A stretch of DNA of 64,000 nt from Mesorhizobium sp. WSM3859 (lineage in GTDB: Bacteria; Pseudomonadota; Alphaproteobacteria; Rhizobiales; Rhizobiaceae), in the NCBI RefSeq assembly GCF_002295065.1, contig NZ_NSGG01000001.1, positions 396,553 to 460,552 on the forward strand. Direction: 5' to 3'. This document shows positions 57,106 through 64,000 of this stretch, in pieces. A program made the position numbers and the translations under genes. Each line of letters starts with the position of its first letter. Position 1 is the first letter of the stretch. Under the pieces are notes generated by a model, which worked only from the letters and a program-made list of their open reading frames with translations, was not told the origin of the DNA and searched no databases.

Positions 57106-57705
57106 CTGCTTCGCCTTCTCATCCCCCGGCAGGACGTAATCCGTCCCTTCCCATGGCGAGAGAAAATCGAAGTTTCTGAATTCCTGCTTGAGCTCGACCG
57201 GCTCGTAGATGACCCGCTTGGCCTCGTCGTCGTAGCGCACCTCCACGAAGCCGGTCAGCGGGAAATCCTTGCGCAGCGGGTGACCCTCGAAGCCGTAGTC
57301 AGTCAGGATGCGGCGCAGATCCGGATGGCCGCTGAACAGCACGCCGTAAAGGTCGTAGGTCTCGCGTTCGAACCAGTCGGCGCCGGGATAGACGGCGGTC
57401 AGCGACGGCACCAGCGTCTCCTCGTCGGCCTGGACCTTGAGGCGGATGCGAACATTCTGCTTCGGCGACAGAAGGTGATAGACGACGTCGAAACGCCTGG
57501 CGCGCGAGGGGTAGTCGGCGCCGCAAATGTCGATGATCGAGATGAACTGGCAGCGCGGATCGTCACGCAGGAACGTCGCCACCTCGATCAGATTGCCCGG
57601 CTCGACGGGAACCGTCAGCTCGCCATAGGCAAGCACGGCTTCGCCGATGCGGCCGGAGAGCTTCTCGCCGAGATAGGTGGAGAGTTCGTTCAACGCCAGG
57701 GTCAT
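57103..57705 (-). CDS. nuoC: NADH-quinone oxidoreductase subunit C
   Basis: A 200-residue 30-kDa-type subunit. [20 protein letters not shown] and [19 protein letters not shown] are the signature. ATG 57705 ([10 protein letters not shown]) is 4 nt after the nuoB stop. The TGA stop belongs to the repeat arm of the downstream insertion. Confidence 0.95.
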   Translation of the reverse strand: MTLALNELSTYLGEKLSGRIGEAVLAYGELTVPVEPGNLIEVATFLRDDPRCQFISIIDICGADYPSRARRFDVVYHLLSPKQNVRIRLKVQADEETLVPSLTAVYPGADWFERETYDLYGVLFSGHPDLRRILTDYGFEGHPLRKDFPLTGFVEVRYDDEAKRVIYEPVELKQEFRNFDFLSPWEGTDYVLPGDEKAKQ

Positions 57706-57709
57706 AGGC

Positions 57710-58291
57710 TCACCGTTCGATCGTGCCGGTGCGGCGGATCTTCTTCTGCAGAAGGAGAATGCCGTAGAGCAGCGCTTCGGCGCTCGGCGGGCAGCCGGGC
57801 ACATAGATGTCGACCGGCACGACGCGGTCGCAGCCGCGCACCACCGAGTAGGAATAGTGGTAGTAGCCGCCGCCATTGGCGCAGGAGCCCATCGAGATGA
57901 CGTAGCGCGGCTCCGGCATCTGGTCGTAGACCTTGCGCAGCGCCGGCGCCATCTTGTTGGTCAGCGTGCCGGCGACGATCATGATGTCGGACTGGCGCGG
58001 GGACGCGCGCGGCGCGACGCCGAAACGCTCCGAGTCATAGCGCGGCATCGAGGTGTGGATCATCTCGACCGCGCAGCAGGCGAGGCCGAAGGTCATGAAC
58101 ATCAGCGAGCCGCTGCGCGCCCAGGTGATCAGCGCTTCGGTCGAGGTGACAAGGAAACCCTTGTCGGCCAGCTCATTGTTGATTTCGAGGAAGAAGGGAT
58201 CGTCCTCCCCCACCGGCCTGCCGGTGTTGGGGTCGATGATGCCCTTGGGCTTCGGCGCGACGAGGGTGCCTGAACTGTCGTTCAATCCCAT
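57710..58291 (-). CDS. nuoB: NADH-quinone oxidoreductase subunit B
   Basis: A 193-residue subunit that holds cluster N2. [12 protein letters not shown] (the CC pair), [20 protein letters not shown] and [12 protein letters not shown] give the four ligands. ATG 58291 has AAGGAG 7 nt upstream and overlaps nuoA by 10 nt; an in-frame ATG at 58312 is a less likely alternative. Confidence 0.96.
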   Translation of the reverse strand: MGLNDSSGTLVAPKPKGIIDPNTGRPVGEDDPFFLEINNELADKGFLVTSTEALITWARSGSLMFMTFGLACCAVEMIHTSMPRYDSERFGVAPRASPRQSDIMIVAGTLTNKMAPALRKVYDQMPEPRYVISMGSCANGGGYYHYSYSVVRGCDRVVPVDIYVPGCPPSAEALLYGILLLQKKIRRTGTIER

Positions 58292-58647
58292 TCCAGCGCT
58301 CCTTTTTTCCATTCATAGGCAAAGCCGATCGTCAGCACCGCCAGAAACACCATCATCGACCAGAAGCCGAGCATGCCGAGCTTGGAGAAGGACACCGCCC
58401 ATGGGAACAGGAAGGCTACCTCGAGATCGAAGATAATGAACAGGATCGACACCAGGTAGAAGCGGATGTCGAACTTCATGCGAGCGTCGTCGAACGAGTT
58501 GAACCCGCATTCATAGGCGGAAAGCTTTTCCGGATCGGGATTGCGGTAGGCCACCAGGAAGGGGGCGATGATGAGCGCCAAACCCACGATCATCGCCACG
58601 GCGATGAACAGGACGATAGGCAGATATGAACTCAGGAGTGCGCTCAT
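58282..58647 (-). CDS. nuoA: NADH-quinone oxidoreductase subunit A
   Basis: A 121-residue protein with three membrane segments; [20 protein letters not shown] is the conserved loop. First gene of the operon. Confidence 0.96.
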   Translation of the reverse strand: MSALLSSYLPIVLFIAVAMIVGLALIIAPFLVAYRNPDPEKLSAYECGFNSFDDARMKFDIRFYLVSILFIIFDLEVAFLFPWAVSFSKLGMLGFWSMMVFLAVLTIGFAYEWKKGALEWD

Positions 58648-58983
58648 GCGGCGGCTTTTCCTTCGGCGGGGCAGTTCACGTTGATTACAGCAACGAACTC
58701 TAATGCGGAAGCGTGACAGTTTAACCGCTGAACCGTTTTAAGGAGGCCCATGCTGCAACGCGGCGAGGGTTAGCGCAGCGGTTTCGGTGACGCAAGTCAA
58801 ACCTTGTTCAAATCGCGACCCTGGACGCCTTATCGGAAGAAACTGGTCCGATCCGCTCCTGTTTGATTTCCTTCGCTTTTTACTCCACTTTTCTCTCCTG
58901 ACATATCTCCCGCCATTTGCCTGCTAGCATGGCCGGAATCACCGGCTAAAAATCCAACGGACGATCGGGGCAAGGACAGCTTG
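58648..58983. other. Divergent intergenic region, nuoA / ycaQ-like gene
   Basis: A 336-bp region with no gene on either strand. On the minus side nuoA has AAGGAAAA 10 nt before its ATG and a TTGACT hexamer at 58800-58795, but no good -10 at normal spacing. No riboswitch or operator is recognised. The nuo promoter must lie here. Confidence 0.5.
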
Positions 58984-60183
58984 ATGAAGGAGAAAATCTC
59001 GCTCGCCATGGCCAGGCGTATTGCGCTTGGAGCACAGGGGTTCAACGACCCTCGTCCCGGAGGGGTTCCGGATCGCCGGCACCTTGCGCGCGTGCTTTCG
59101 CGGACCGGCCTGTTGCAGATCGATTCCGTCAGCGCCGTGGTGCGCGCTCATTATATGCCGCTCTATTCGCGTCTCGGCCCCTACCCGCTTGCGCTGCTCG
59201 ACAACGCCGCCGTCAGCCGCAAGCGCGCCGTCTTTGAATACTGGGCGCATGAGGCGTCGTTCCTGCCCGTCGAGACCTACCCTCTGCTGCGCTGGCGTAT
59301 GCAGCGCGCCGAGCAGGGCGACGAGATGTATCTCGGCCTGGCCAAATGGGGCCGAGAGCGTAAGGAAATGATCGACGAGATATATAAAGAGGTCGCCGAT
59401 CGCGGGCCGATCGCCGCCTCCGATATCGAAGGCCACAAGGGCAATGGCGGCTGGTGGGGCTGGAGCGAGGCCAAGCATGCCTTCGAATGGCTGTTCTGGG
59501 CCGGCCGCATCACCACCGCCTACCGGCGCGGCTTCGAGCGCTACTACGACCTGCCCGAGCGCGTTTTGCCGCAGGCCGTGCTCGACCTGCCCGTGCCCTC
59601 GGTGGAGGACGCGCATCGCGAATTGCTGCGCATTTCCGCCCGCGCCCACGGCATCGCCACCTATGGCGACCTGCGAGACTATTTTCGCCTGGCGCCCGGC
59701 GACACCAAGGACCGCATCGAGGAACTGGTCGAAGCCGGCGAATTGCTGCCGGTGAAGGTCGAAAGCTGGGACAAGACAGCTTATCGTCATAAAGACGCGC
59801 GCATCCCGCGCCGGATCGAGGCGCGCGCCGTGCTTGCCCCCTTCGATCCGGTGGTTTTCGAACGCACGCGCACCGAAAAGCTCTTCAATTTCCGCTATCG
59901 GATCGAGATCTACACGCCAGCCGAAAAGCGCCAATACGGCTACTATGTGCTGCCATTCCTGCTCGGCGACCGCATCGTCGCTCGTGTCGATCTGCGCGCC
60001 GACCGGCCCGCCAGCATCTTGCGCGTTTACGCGGCCTATGCCGAGGCCGGTGCTCCCGCCGACACCGCCGCCCAGCTTTTCGACGAGTTGAAGCAAATGC
60101 AGGGCTGGCTTGGCTTGGAAGCGATCGAAGTGACACCGGCCGGCGACCTCGGACCGGCGCTGGCCGACATCGCGATGCCATAG
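58984..60183 (+). CDS. Winged-helix DNA glycosylase, YcaQ/AlkX-like (HTH_42)
   Basis: A 399-residue HTH_42 protein. RTGLLQIDSVSAVVRAHYMP holds the QxD catalytic motif (QID) of the AlkZ/YcaQ family; WAHEASFLPVETYPLLRWRM follows. Family members unhook interstrand crosslinks and excise bulky alkyl bases. ATG 58984 follows AGGACA; a TTG one codon earlier is an alternative. A LexA-box promoter lies directly after its stop, on the same strand. Confidence 0.88.
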   Translation: MKEKISLAMARRIALGAQGFNDPRPGGVPDRRHLARVLSRTGLLQIDSVSAVVRAHYMPLYSRLGPYPLALLDNAAVSRKRAVFEYWAHEASFLPVETYPLLRWRMQRAEQGDEMYLGLAKWGRERKEMIDEIYKEVADRGPIAASDIEGHKGNGGWWGWSEAKHAFEWLFWAGRITTAYRRGFERYYDLPERVLPQAVLDLPVPSVEDAHRELLRISARAHGIATYGDLRDYFRLAPGDTKDRIEELVEAGELLPVKVESWDKTAYRHKDARIPRRIEARAVLAPFDPVVFERTRTEKLFNFRYRIEIYTPAEKRQYGYYVLPFLLGDRIVARVDLRADRPASILRVYAAYAEAGAPADTAAQLFDELKQMQGWLGLEAIEVTPAGDLGPALADIAMP

Positions 60184-60190
60184 CAGCACG

Positions 60191-60219
60191 TTGACAAACA
60201 ACAAGAACAAAAATAGAAC
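60191..60219 (+). promoter_or_regulatory. LexA-box promoter
   Basis: TTGACA (60191-60196), 17-nt spacer and TAGAAC (60214-60219, 4 of 6 with TATAAT). GAAC at 60205 and 60216 are 7 nt apart, an exact alphaproteobacterial LexA box lying across spacer and -10. The arrangement closely resembles the 34.7-kb SOS promoter (both have GAACAAAA-TAGAACAAA). Confidence 0.75.
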
Positions 60220-60249
60220 AAAGTTTGCTATGAACCGAGCTTTGGTTTG

Positions 60250-60662
60250 ATGACCCTCAATGGTTCAAGTGTCTGGTAGTAGCAGCTCTAACGCTGTCTT
60301 CTACGCTCGATGCAAACGCTGCGTCCCAGTCGAAATGGGTAGAAGTCACCAAACCCGTAATCTACTGCGGCGGCGTAGACGCCGACGCGGCGGCATTTTT
60401 GCTGCTGCGCTGGCTGGGCTCCGAACACGGAGAGATCGACGACGACATCAAGCAGTCCTGTGGCCTGCTGACGGTTGGCGATCAATATCTGCTGGACGAT
60501 CAGCAACCAGAATCGGATAGAAGCCGGGTTATCTTGATGTGGAGCCCGATCTGCCCGAGAGGTTGTTCGCCAACCATGCTTCCGGCTGCCGCTCCGCCCC
60601 GTCGCCTCGCGGGAACATATCTTAAACCGACAAGGCCGCCGAAGGGCTGGGAGGGCTGGTAA
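60250..60662 (+). pseudogene. Broken small secreted-protein ORF behind the LexA-box promoter
   Basis: The frame open from 60234 to 60662 reads WFKCLVVAALTLSSTLDANA, a typical Sec signal peptide ending ANA, then a mature part with VIYCGGVDADAAAFLLLRWL and HGEIDDDIKQSCGLLTVGDQ. No ATG, GTG or TTG lies in that frame before the signal peptide. ATG 60250 (Met-Thr-Leu) is one base out of frame; adding one base near 60260 would join it to the signal peptide. After about residue 85 the coding character weakens. So this is a frameshifted gene, a sequencing error or a rearranged remnant. The protein is not recognised. Confidence 0.45.
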
Positions 60663-60733
60663 TGGCGCTGACCCACACGACCGTGTCGTAGCCGTGCGTT
60701 GACACCGCTGCCCGCAAAAGCCTAAATCCGCCA

Positions 60734-60913
60734 CAGACGGTCTTCTCCCGGCAAAGGGAGGAGCCAAGAGGGAATGCGGTGCGGGCCTAAAAACCCAAAT
60801 CCGCGGCTGTCCCCGCAACTGTAAGCGACGAGCCCCGGCCGAAAACCACTGGGATGTTCCCGGGAAGGCGGCATCTGAGGCGACGACCCGCGAGCCAGGA
60901 GACCTGCCGTCTG
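60734..60913 (+). promoter_or_regulatory. Cobalamin (AdoCbl) riboswitch
   Basis: Canonical pieces occur in order: AAGAGGGAATGCGGTG, AATCCGCGGCTGTCCCCGCA then ACTGTAAGCG, CCACTGGG, GGGAAGGCGGCATCTGAGGC and the B12-box region GAGCCAGGAGACCTGCC. P1 forms between CAGACGG (60734) and CCGTCTG (60907). It controls the DUF1636-cobW-cobN genes; high B12 should switch them off. Confidence 0.95.
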
Positions 60914-60932
60914 AGACTTTAAGTATCCGAAT

Positions 60933-60958
60933 GCCCGGCGGGTTTTCCGGGCAAGGAG
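60933..60958 (+). promoter_or_regulatory. Riboswitch expression-platform hairpin next to the ribosome site
   Basis: GCCCGG-N8-CCGGGC (60933-60952) ends directly at AAGGAG (60953-60958), the ribosome site for the TTG at 60966. There is no U-tract, so control of translation rather than transcription is more likely. Confidence 0.55.
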
Positions 60959-60965
60959 CCTGGTT

Positions 60966-61391
60966 TTGGATCGCAACGGCAGTTTCCCAGCAAACAGTGC
61001 GGAGATTTCGTCCGAGCCCGACGCGCTGGCAGGCGTCACCGTCATCGTCTGCTCTTCCTGCCGCGACGAGACCGGTTCCGATGCCCATCCGCGCGCCGGC
61101 GCCCTGCTGGCCGAAGACACGCGCCGTGCCGCCTCGAGCGAAAATATTCGCATCCGCACCGTCGAATGCCTCGGCAACTGTAAGCGCCGGCTCAGCGCGG
61201 CGCTTTTGCGCGACGGCTGCTGGAGCTATGTCTTCGGCGATCTGGCCGCGACCAGCGGCGCCGACCTCGTCGCCGGCGCAAAGCTCTTCGCCACCTCGAC
61301 CGATGGCCTCATCCCTTGGCGCGACCGGCCCGATTCCCTCAAGCGCGGCCTGGTTGCCCGCATCCCACCCCTCGACATGCTGAAGGACTGA
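60966..61391 (+). CDS. DUF1636 metal-binding protein (cobW-associated)
   Basis: A 141-residue small protein of the DUF1636 family, a thioredoxin-like 2Fe-2S or metal-binding fold found beside cobW. VIVCSSCRDETGSDAHPRAG and RTVECLGNCKRRLSAALLRD supply four cysteines. The start is a TTG with AAGGAG 7 nt upstream; no ATG fits. Under the B12 riboswitch and 2 nt before cobW; a role in cobalt delivery is an inference. Confidence 0.88.
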   Translation: MDRNGSFPANSAEISSEPDALAGVTVIVCSSCRDETGSDAHPRAGALLAEDTRRAASSENIRIRTVECLGNCKRRLSAALLRDGCWSYVFGDLAATSGADLVAGAKLFATSTDGLIPWRDRPDSLKRGLVARIPPLDMLKD

Positions 61392-61393
61392 CC

Positions 61394-62431
61394 ATGAACG
61401 CTTCCGTTTCCCGCGTGCCTTGCACCGTCGTCACCGGCTTCCTCGGCGCCGGCAAGACGACGCTGATCCGCAACCTGCTCGAGAACGCCAAGGGCAAGCG
61501 GCTGGCGATCATCGTCAACGAGTTCGGCGATGTCGGCATCGATGGCGAGATCCTGAAAAGCTGCGGCGTCGACACCTGCCCGGAGGAAAACATCGTCGAG
61601 CTCGCCAATGGCTGCATCTGCTGCACCGTCGCCGACGATTTCGTGCCGGCGCTGGACCAGATCCTGTCCCGCACGCCGAAGGTCGACCACATCCTGATCG
61701 AGACCTCCGGTCTCGCTTTGCCGAAGCCTCTGGTCCAGGCCTTCCAATGGCCGACGGTGAAGAGCCGCGTCACGGTCGACGGCGTCGTCGCCGTGGTCGA
61801 CGGGCCGGCGCTGGCCGACGGCCGCGTGGCCTCCGACATGGATGTGCTGCAGGCGCAGCGCGCCGCGGACGACTCGCTCGACCATGACGATCCGGTCGAG
61901 GAAGTGTTCGAGGACCAGATCGCCTGCGCAGACCTGATCATCCTGTCGAAGAGCGACCTGATGGATGCGGCAGGCTCTGAGCGCGCCAACGCCGTCATCG
62001 GCGAGCATGTGGCGCGCGCCGTGAAAGTCGTGCCGACCGCACAGGGCAAGGTCGACCCGTCTGTGCTGCTCGGCCTCGGCCTCGCCGTCGAGGACGACAT
62101 CGAGAACCGCAAGACCCATCACGACGACGAGCTCGACCATGAGCACGACGATTTCGATTCCTTCGTCATCGACATCCCGTCGATCGCCAATCCGGACGAG
62201 CTTGCAAAACGTGTCGCCCTGGCCGCCGAGCAGGAAAACGTGTTGCGCGTCAAAGGCTTTGTCGAGGTCGGCGGCAAGCCGATGCGGCTTCTGTTGCAGG
62301 CTGTCGGCCCGCGCGTCAATCACTACTACGATCGCGCCTGGACCGCTGAGGACGACCGCCGCTCGCGGCTCGTCGTTATCGGCCTCAAGGGGCTGAACCG
62401 CCCGGCGATCGAGCGTATTCTCGCCGGCTGA
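61394..62431 (+). CDS. cobW: Cobalamin biosynthesis GTPase CobW
   Basis: A 345-residue G3E-family GTPase. Walker A TGFLGAGKTTLIRNLLENA, the metal-binding NGCICCTVADDF (CxCC), ILIETSGLALPKP and a His/Asp-rich loop (KTHHDDELDHEHDD) near residues 237-250. It is the cobalt chaperone for CobNST. ATG 61394 is 2 nt after the DUF1636 stop; the frame from 61316 overlaps that gene. Confidence 0.95.
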   Translation: MNASVSRVPCTVVTGFLGAGKTTLIRNLLENAKGKRLAIIVNEFGDVGIDGEILKSCGVDTCPEENIVELANGCICCTVADDFVPALDQILSRTPKVDHILIETSGLALPKPLVQAFQWPTVKSRVTVDGVVAVVDGPALADGRVASDMDVLQAQRAADDSLDHDDPVEEVFEDQIACADLIILSKSDLMDAAGSERANAVIGEHVARAVKVVPTAQGKVDPSVLLGLGLAVEDDIENRKTHHDDELDHEHDDFDSFVIDIPSIANPDELAKRVALAAEQENVLRVKGFVEVGGKPMRLLLQAVGPRVNHYYDRAWTAEDDRRSRLVVIGLKGLNRPAIERILAG

Positions 62432-62449
62432 GGCAAAATCCGGACCGCG

Positions 62450-64000
62450 ATGCATATCCTCGCCACCACATCCGCTTCGCTCGACGATCTCGCCGAGCCG
62501 ATCGACCTCAGGCAGACGCCTGCGGATGTTGTGGCGCTGTCCTTCACCGACAGCGATCTCGCCGGCCTGGCCGCCGCATGGAAGGCCGATGCGGAGCGGC
62601 TGCCATCGATGCGGCTTGCGGCGCTGCGCGACCTGCGCCATCCGATGTCGGTGGACCTTTGGATCGACAGCGTCGCCCGCCACGCCAGGGTCGTCCTCGT
62701 CCGCATCCTCGGCGGTTACGACTGGTGGCGCTACGGCTGCGACCAACTCGCCGCGGTCGCGCGTGAACGCGGCATAAAACTGGCGCTGCTGCCAGGCGAA
62801 AGCCATGACGAGGACCAGCGCCTGATCGAAAGCTCGACCCTGCCGCGCGCCGAGCTCGACGCCCTGCTTGGCTATTTCCGCGAAGGCGGCCCGGCGAATA
62901 TGAATGCGCTGGTGCAAAGGCTGGCAAGGCTAGCGGGGGCTGAGGCGGCCGTGGCTGAGCCGGTCGGCGTACAGAAGGCTGGGTACTATCAGCCTGGTCT
63001 GGGAGTTGTAGCGAAGCCTATCTTACCGAGCGTTGGCGATCCGTCGCCCCCCTCTCTGTCCTGCCGGACATCTCCCCCTCAAGGGGGGAGATCAGCCGTC
63101 ATCGACCCTGGCGCGTTTTCTTCAAGGGCGTCGAAAGAGCCATCTGCAGCATCCGCGATTGGCGAAACCGTCGACGACAGAGCAATCTCCCCCCTTGAGG
63201 GGGAGATGTCCGGCAGGACAGAGAGGGGGGCGACAGAACTCGACGCCGACAAGTTCGGCGTCATCCCCATCCTCTTCTACCGCTCGATGCTGTTGGCGGC
63301 AGACGTCGCGCCCATCGATGCTCTCGCGGAAGCGTTGAAGCTGCAACGCCTGATGCCCGTGCCGATCTTCGTCTCCAGCCTCAAGGACCGGGCGTCGCTC
63401 GCCTTCGTCGAAACCGCCATCGCCTCGCTGCACCCCGCCGCCATCATCACCGCCACCGCGTTCGCCTCCGGCGCGGAGCCCGGCGCCGAAACCCTGTTCG
63501 ACCGCGCCGGCGTGCCGGTGTTCCAAGTCATCGTCGCCACGACGCGCCGCGAGGTCTGGGAGAGCAACCAGCGCGGCCTGGCGCCCGCCGATCTTGCCAT
63601 GCATGTCGTCCTGCCCGAGCTCGACGGCCGCATCCTGGCCGGCGCCATCTCCTTCAAGGGCGAGGTCGAAACCGATCCGGCGCTGGCCTTCCGCGCCTTT
63701 GCCAATCGGCCGGAGGCGGATCGCGTCGTTCAGGTCGCCAAGCGCATTGGGGCGTTTATTCGCCTGCAGAGGACGGAGCGGGCTGAGCGCAAGCTTGCGG
63801 TCCTGATCCCGGATTACCCAAGCGCGCCCGGACGGACCGGCTACGCCGTTGGGCTGGACGTGCCGTCAAGCGTGCTCGCCATGCTTCATGACCTGAAGGA
63901 ACAGGGCTATGCGATTGACGGGATTCCGCAATCGCCGCGGGAGTTGTTGGATGCGCTGGAGGTGGGTGGGCACGGCCTTTCTTTGGGTGACTACCTAGCC
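62450..64000 (+). CDS. cobN: Cobaltochelatase subunit CobN (3' truncated, with in-frame palindrome insertion)
   Basis: The first 517 codons of CobN, open to the window edge. It begins MHILATTSASLDDLAEP; LGYFREGGPANMNALVQRL and the later FYRSMLLAADVAPIDALAEA are family blocks. CobN is the large subunit that inserts Co2+ into hydrogenobyrinic acid a,c-diamide with CobS and CobT. Codons ~198-262 are encoded by a palindromic repeat (63043-63234), which is read through in frame and adds 64 residues with no family counterpart that I recognise. Confidence 0.93.
   Translation, partial: MHILATTSASLDDLAEPIDLRQTPADVVALSFTDSDLAGLAAAWKADAERLPSMRLAALRDLRHPMSVDLWIDSVARHARVVLVRILGGYDWWRYGCDQLAAVARERGIKLALLPGESHDEDQRLIESSTLPRAELDALLGYFREGGPANMNALVQRLARLAGAEAAVAEPVGVQKAGYYQPGLGVVAKPILPSVGDPSPPSLSCRTSPPQGGRSAVIDPGAFSSRASKEPSAASAIGETVDDRAISPLEGEMSGRTERGATELDADKFGVIPILFYRSMLLAADVAPIDALAEALKLQRLMPVPIFVSSLKDRASLAFVETAIASLHPAAIITATAFASGAEPGAETLFDRAGVPVFQVIVATTRREVWESNQRGLAPADLAMHVVLPELDGRILAGAISFKGEVETDPALAFRAFANRPEADRVVQVAKRIGAFIRLQRTERAERKLAVLIPDYPSAPGRTGYAVGLDVPSSVLAMLHDLKEQGYAIDGIPQSPRELLDALEVGGHGLSLGDYLA
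63043..63234. repeat. Perfect 50-bp inverted repeat inside cobN
   Basis: Left arm 63043-63092 and right arm 63185-63234 are exact reverse complements over 50 bp, each with TGTCCTGCCGGACATCTCCC and a CCCCTCAAGGGG core; the spacer is 92 bp. Total 192 bp, exactly 64 codons. All codons are open. The inner part CTCCCCCTCAAGGGGGG is itself palindromic. Confidence 0.95.

Noticed and set aside
61226..62917. 563-codon minus-strand frame opposite cobW and cobN
   Set aside because: Shadow of cobW, whose P-loop and CxCC motif are intact.

Overview
The window is high-GC chromosomal DNA from an alphaproteobacterium, most likely of the order Hyphomicrobiales (Rhizobiales) and Mesorhizobium-like. This rests on the nuoA-N order followed by birA, rnj, mce, DUF1467, proS and lolCD, the aerobic (Pseudomonas denitrificans-type) cob genes, GTTC-N7-GTTC type LexA boxes and several families of intergenic palindromes. 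I could not run a database search, so the genus is an inference.

Layout. 1-3.3 kb: end of a PLP aminotransferase gene overlapping a dimethylglycine/sarcosine dehydrogenase-like flavoenzyme. 3.4-3.9 kb: a ParE-type toxin-antitoxin pair. 4.0-11.0 kb (minus strand): a catabolic unit with an NMT1-type ABC transporter, a cytosine-deaminase-like amidohydrolase, an FAD-linked oxidase and two flavodoxin-fold reductases, interrupted by a large inverted repeat; RidA and creatininase-family genes face away from it at 11.2-12.5 kb. 12.5-16.4 kb: cobalamin genes (phosphatase, cobC, cobD, cobO, cobP). 16.5-23.7 kb: ChaC, a Rieske oxygenase, an MFS carrier, two membrane enzymes, a MerR regulator and MgtE. 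24.0-31.9 kb: a regulator with a degenerate receiver, then a serine-cycle block (sga, mcl, mtkA, mtkB, ppc). 32.1-34.4 kb: tRNA-Leu(GAG), lipB and an SRPBCC-M50 fusion. 34.5-35.0 kb: a tiny SOS-type transcription unit encoding a 28-residue membrane peptide. 35.0-42.3 kb (minus): lolD, lolC/E, proS, a candidate sRNA, DUF1467, mce, rnj and birA. 42.3-58.6 kb (minus): the whole complex I operon nuoA-N, with two extra genes in it. 59.0-60.7 kb: a YcaQ-like DNA glycosylase and a second LexA-box promoter in front of a broken secreted ORF. 60.7-64.0 kb: a cobalamin riboswitch, a DUF1636 gene, cobW and the start of cobN.

How it works together. B12 genes at both ends of the window, methylmalonyl-CoA epimerase and the serine-cycle enzymes fit an aerobic organism with acyl-CoA and C1/C2 assimilation routes. 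Complex I is the main respiratory load. The most notable non-textbook signals are: the 28-aa peptide under two overlapping LexA boxes, which resembles Caulobacter SidA in size and setting; a three-copy structured repeat abutting stop codons whose unrelated outer flanks remain self-complementary; a four-helix-bundle gene flanked by TAGTGAGTAG repeats inserted exactly between nuoC and nuoD, with a gene-less counterpart between rnj and mce; and a 192-bp perfect-armed palindrome translated in frame inside cobN.
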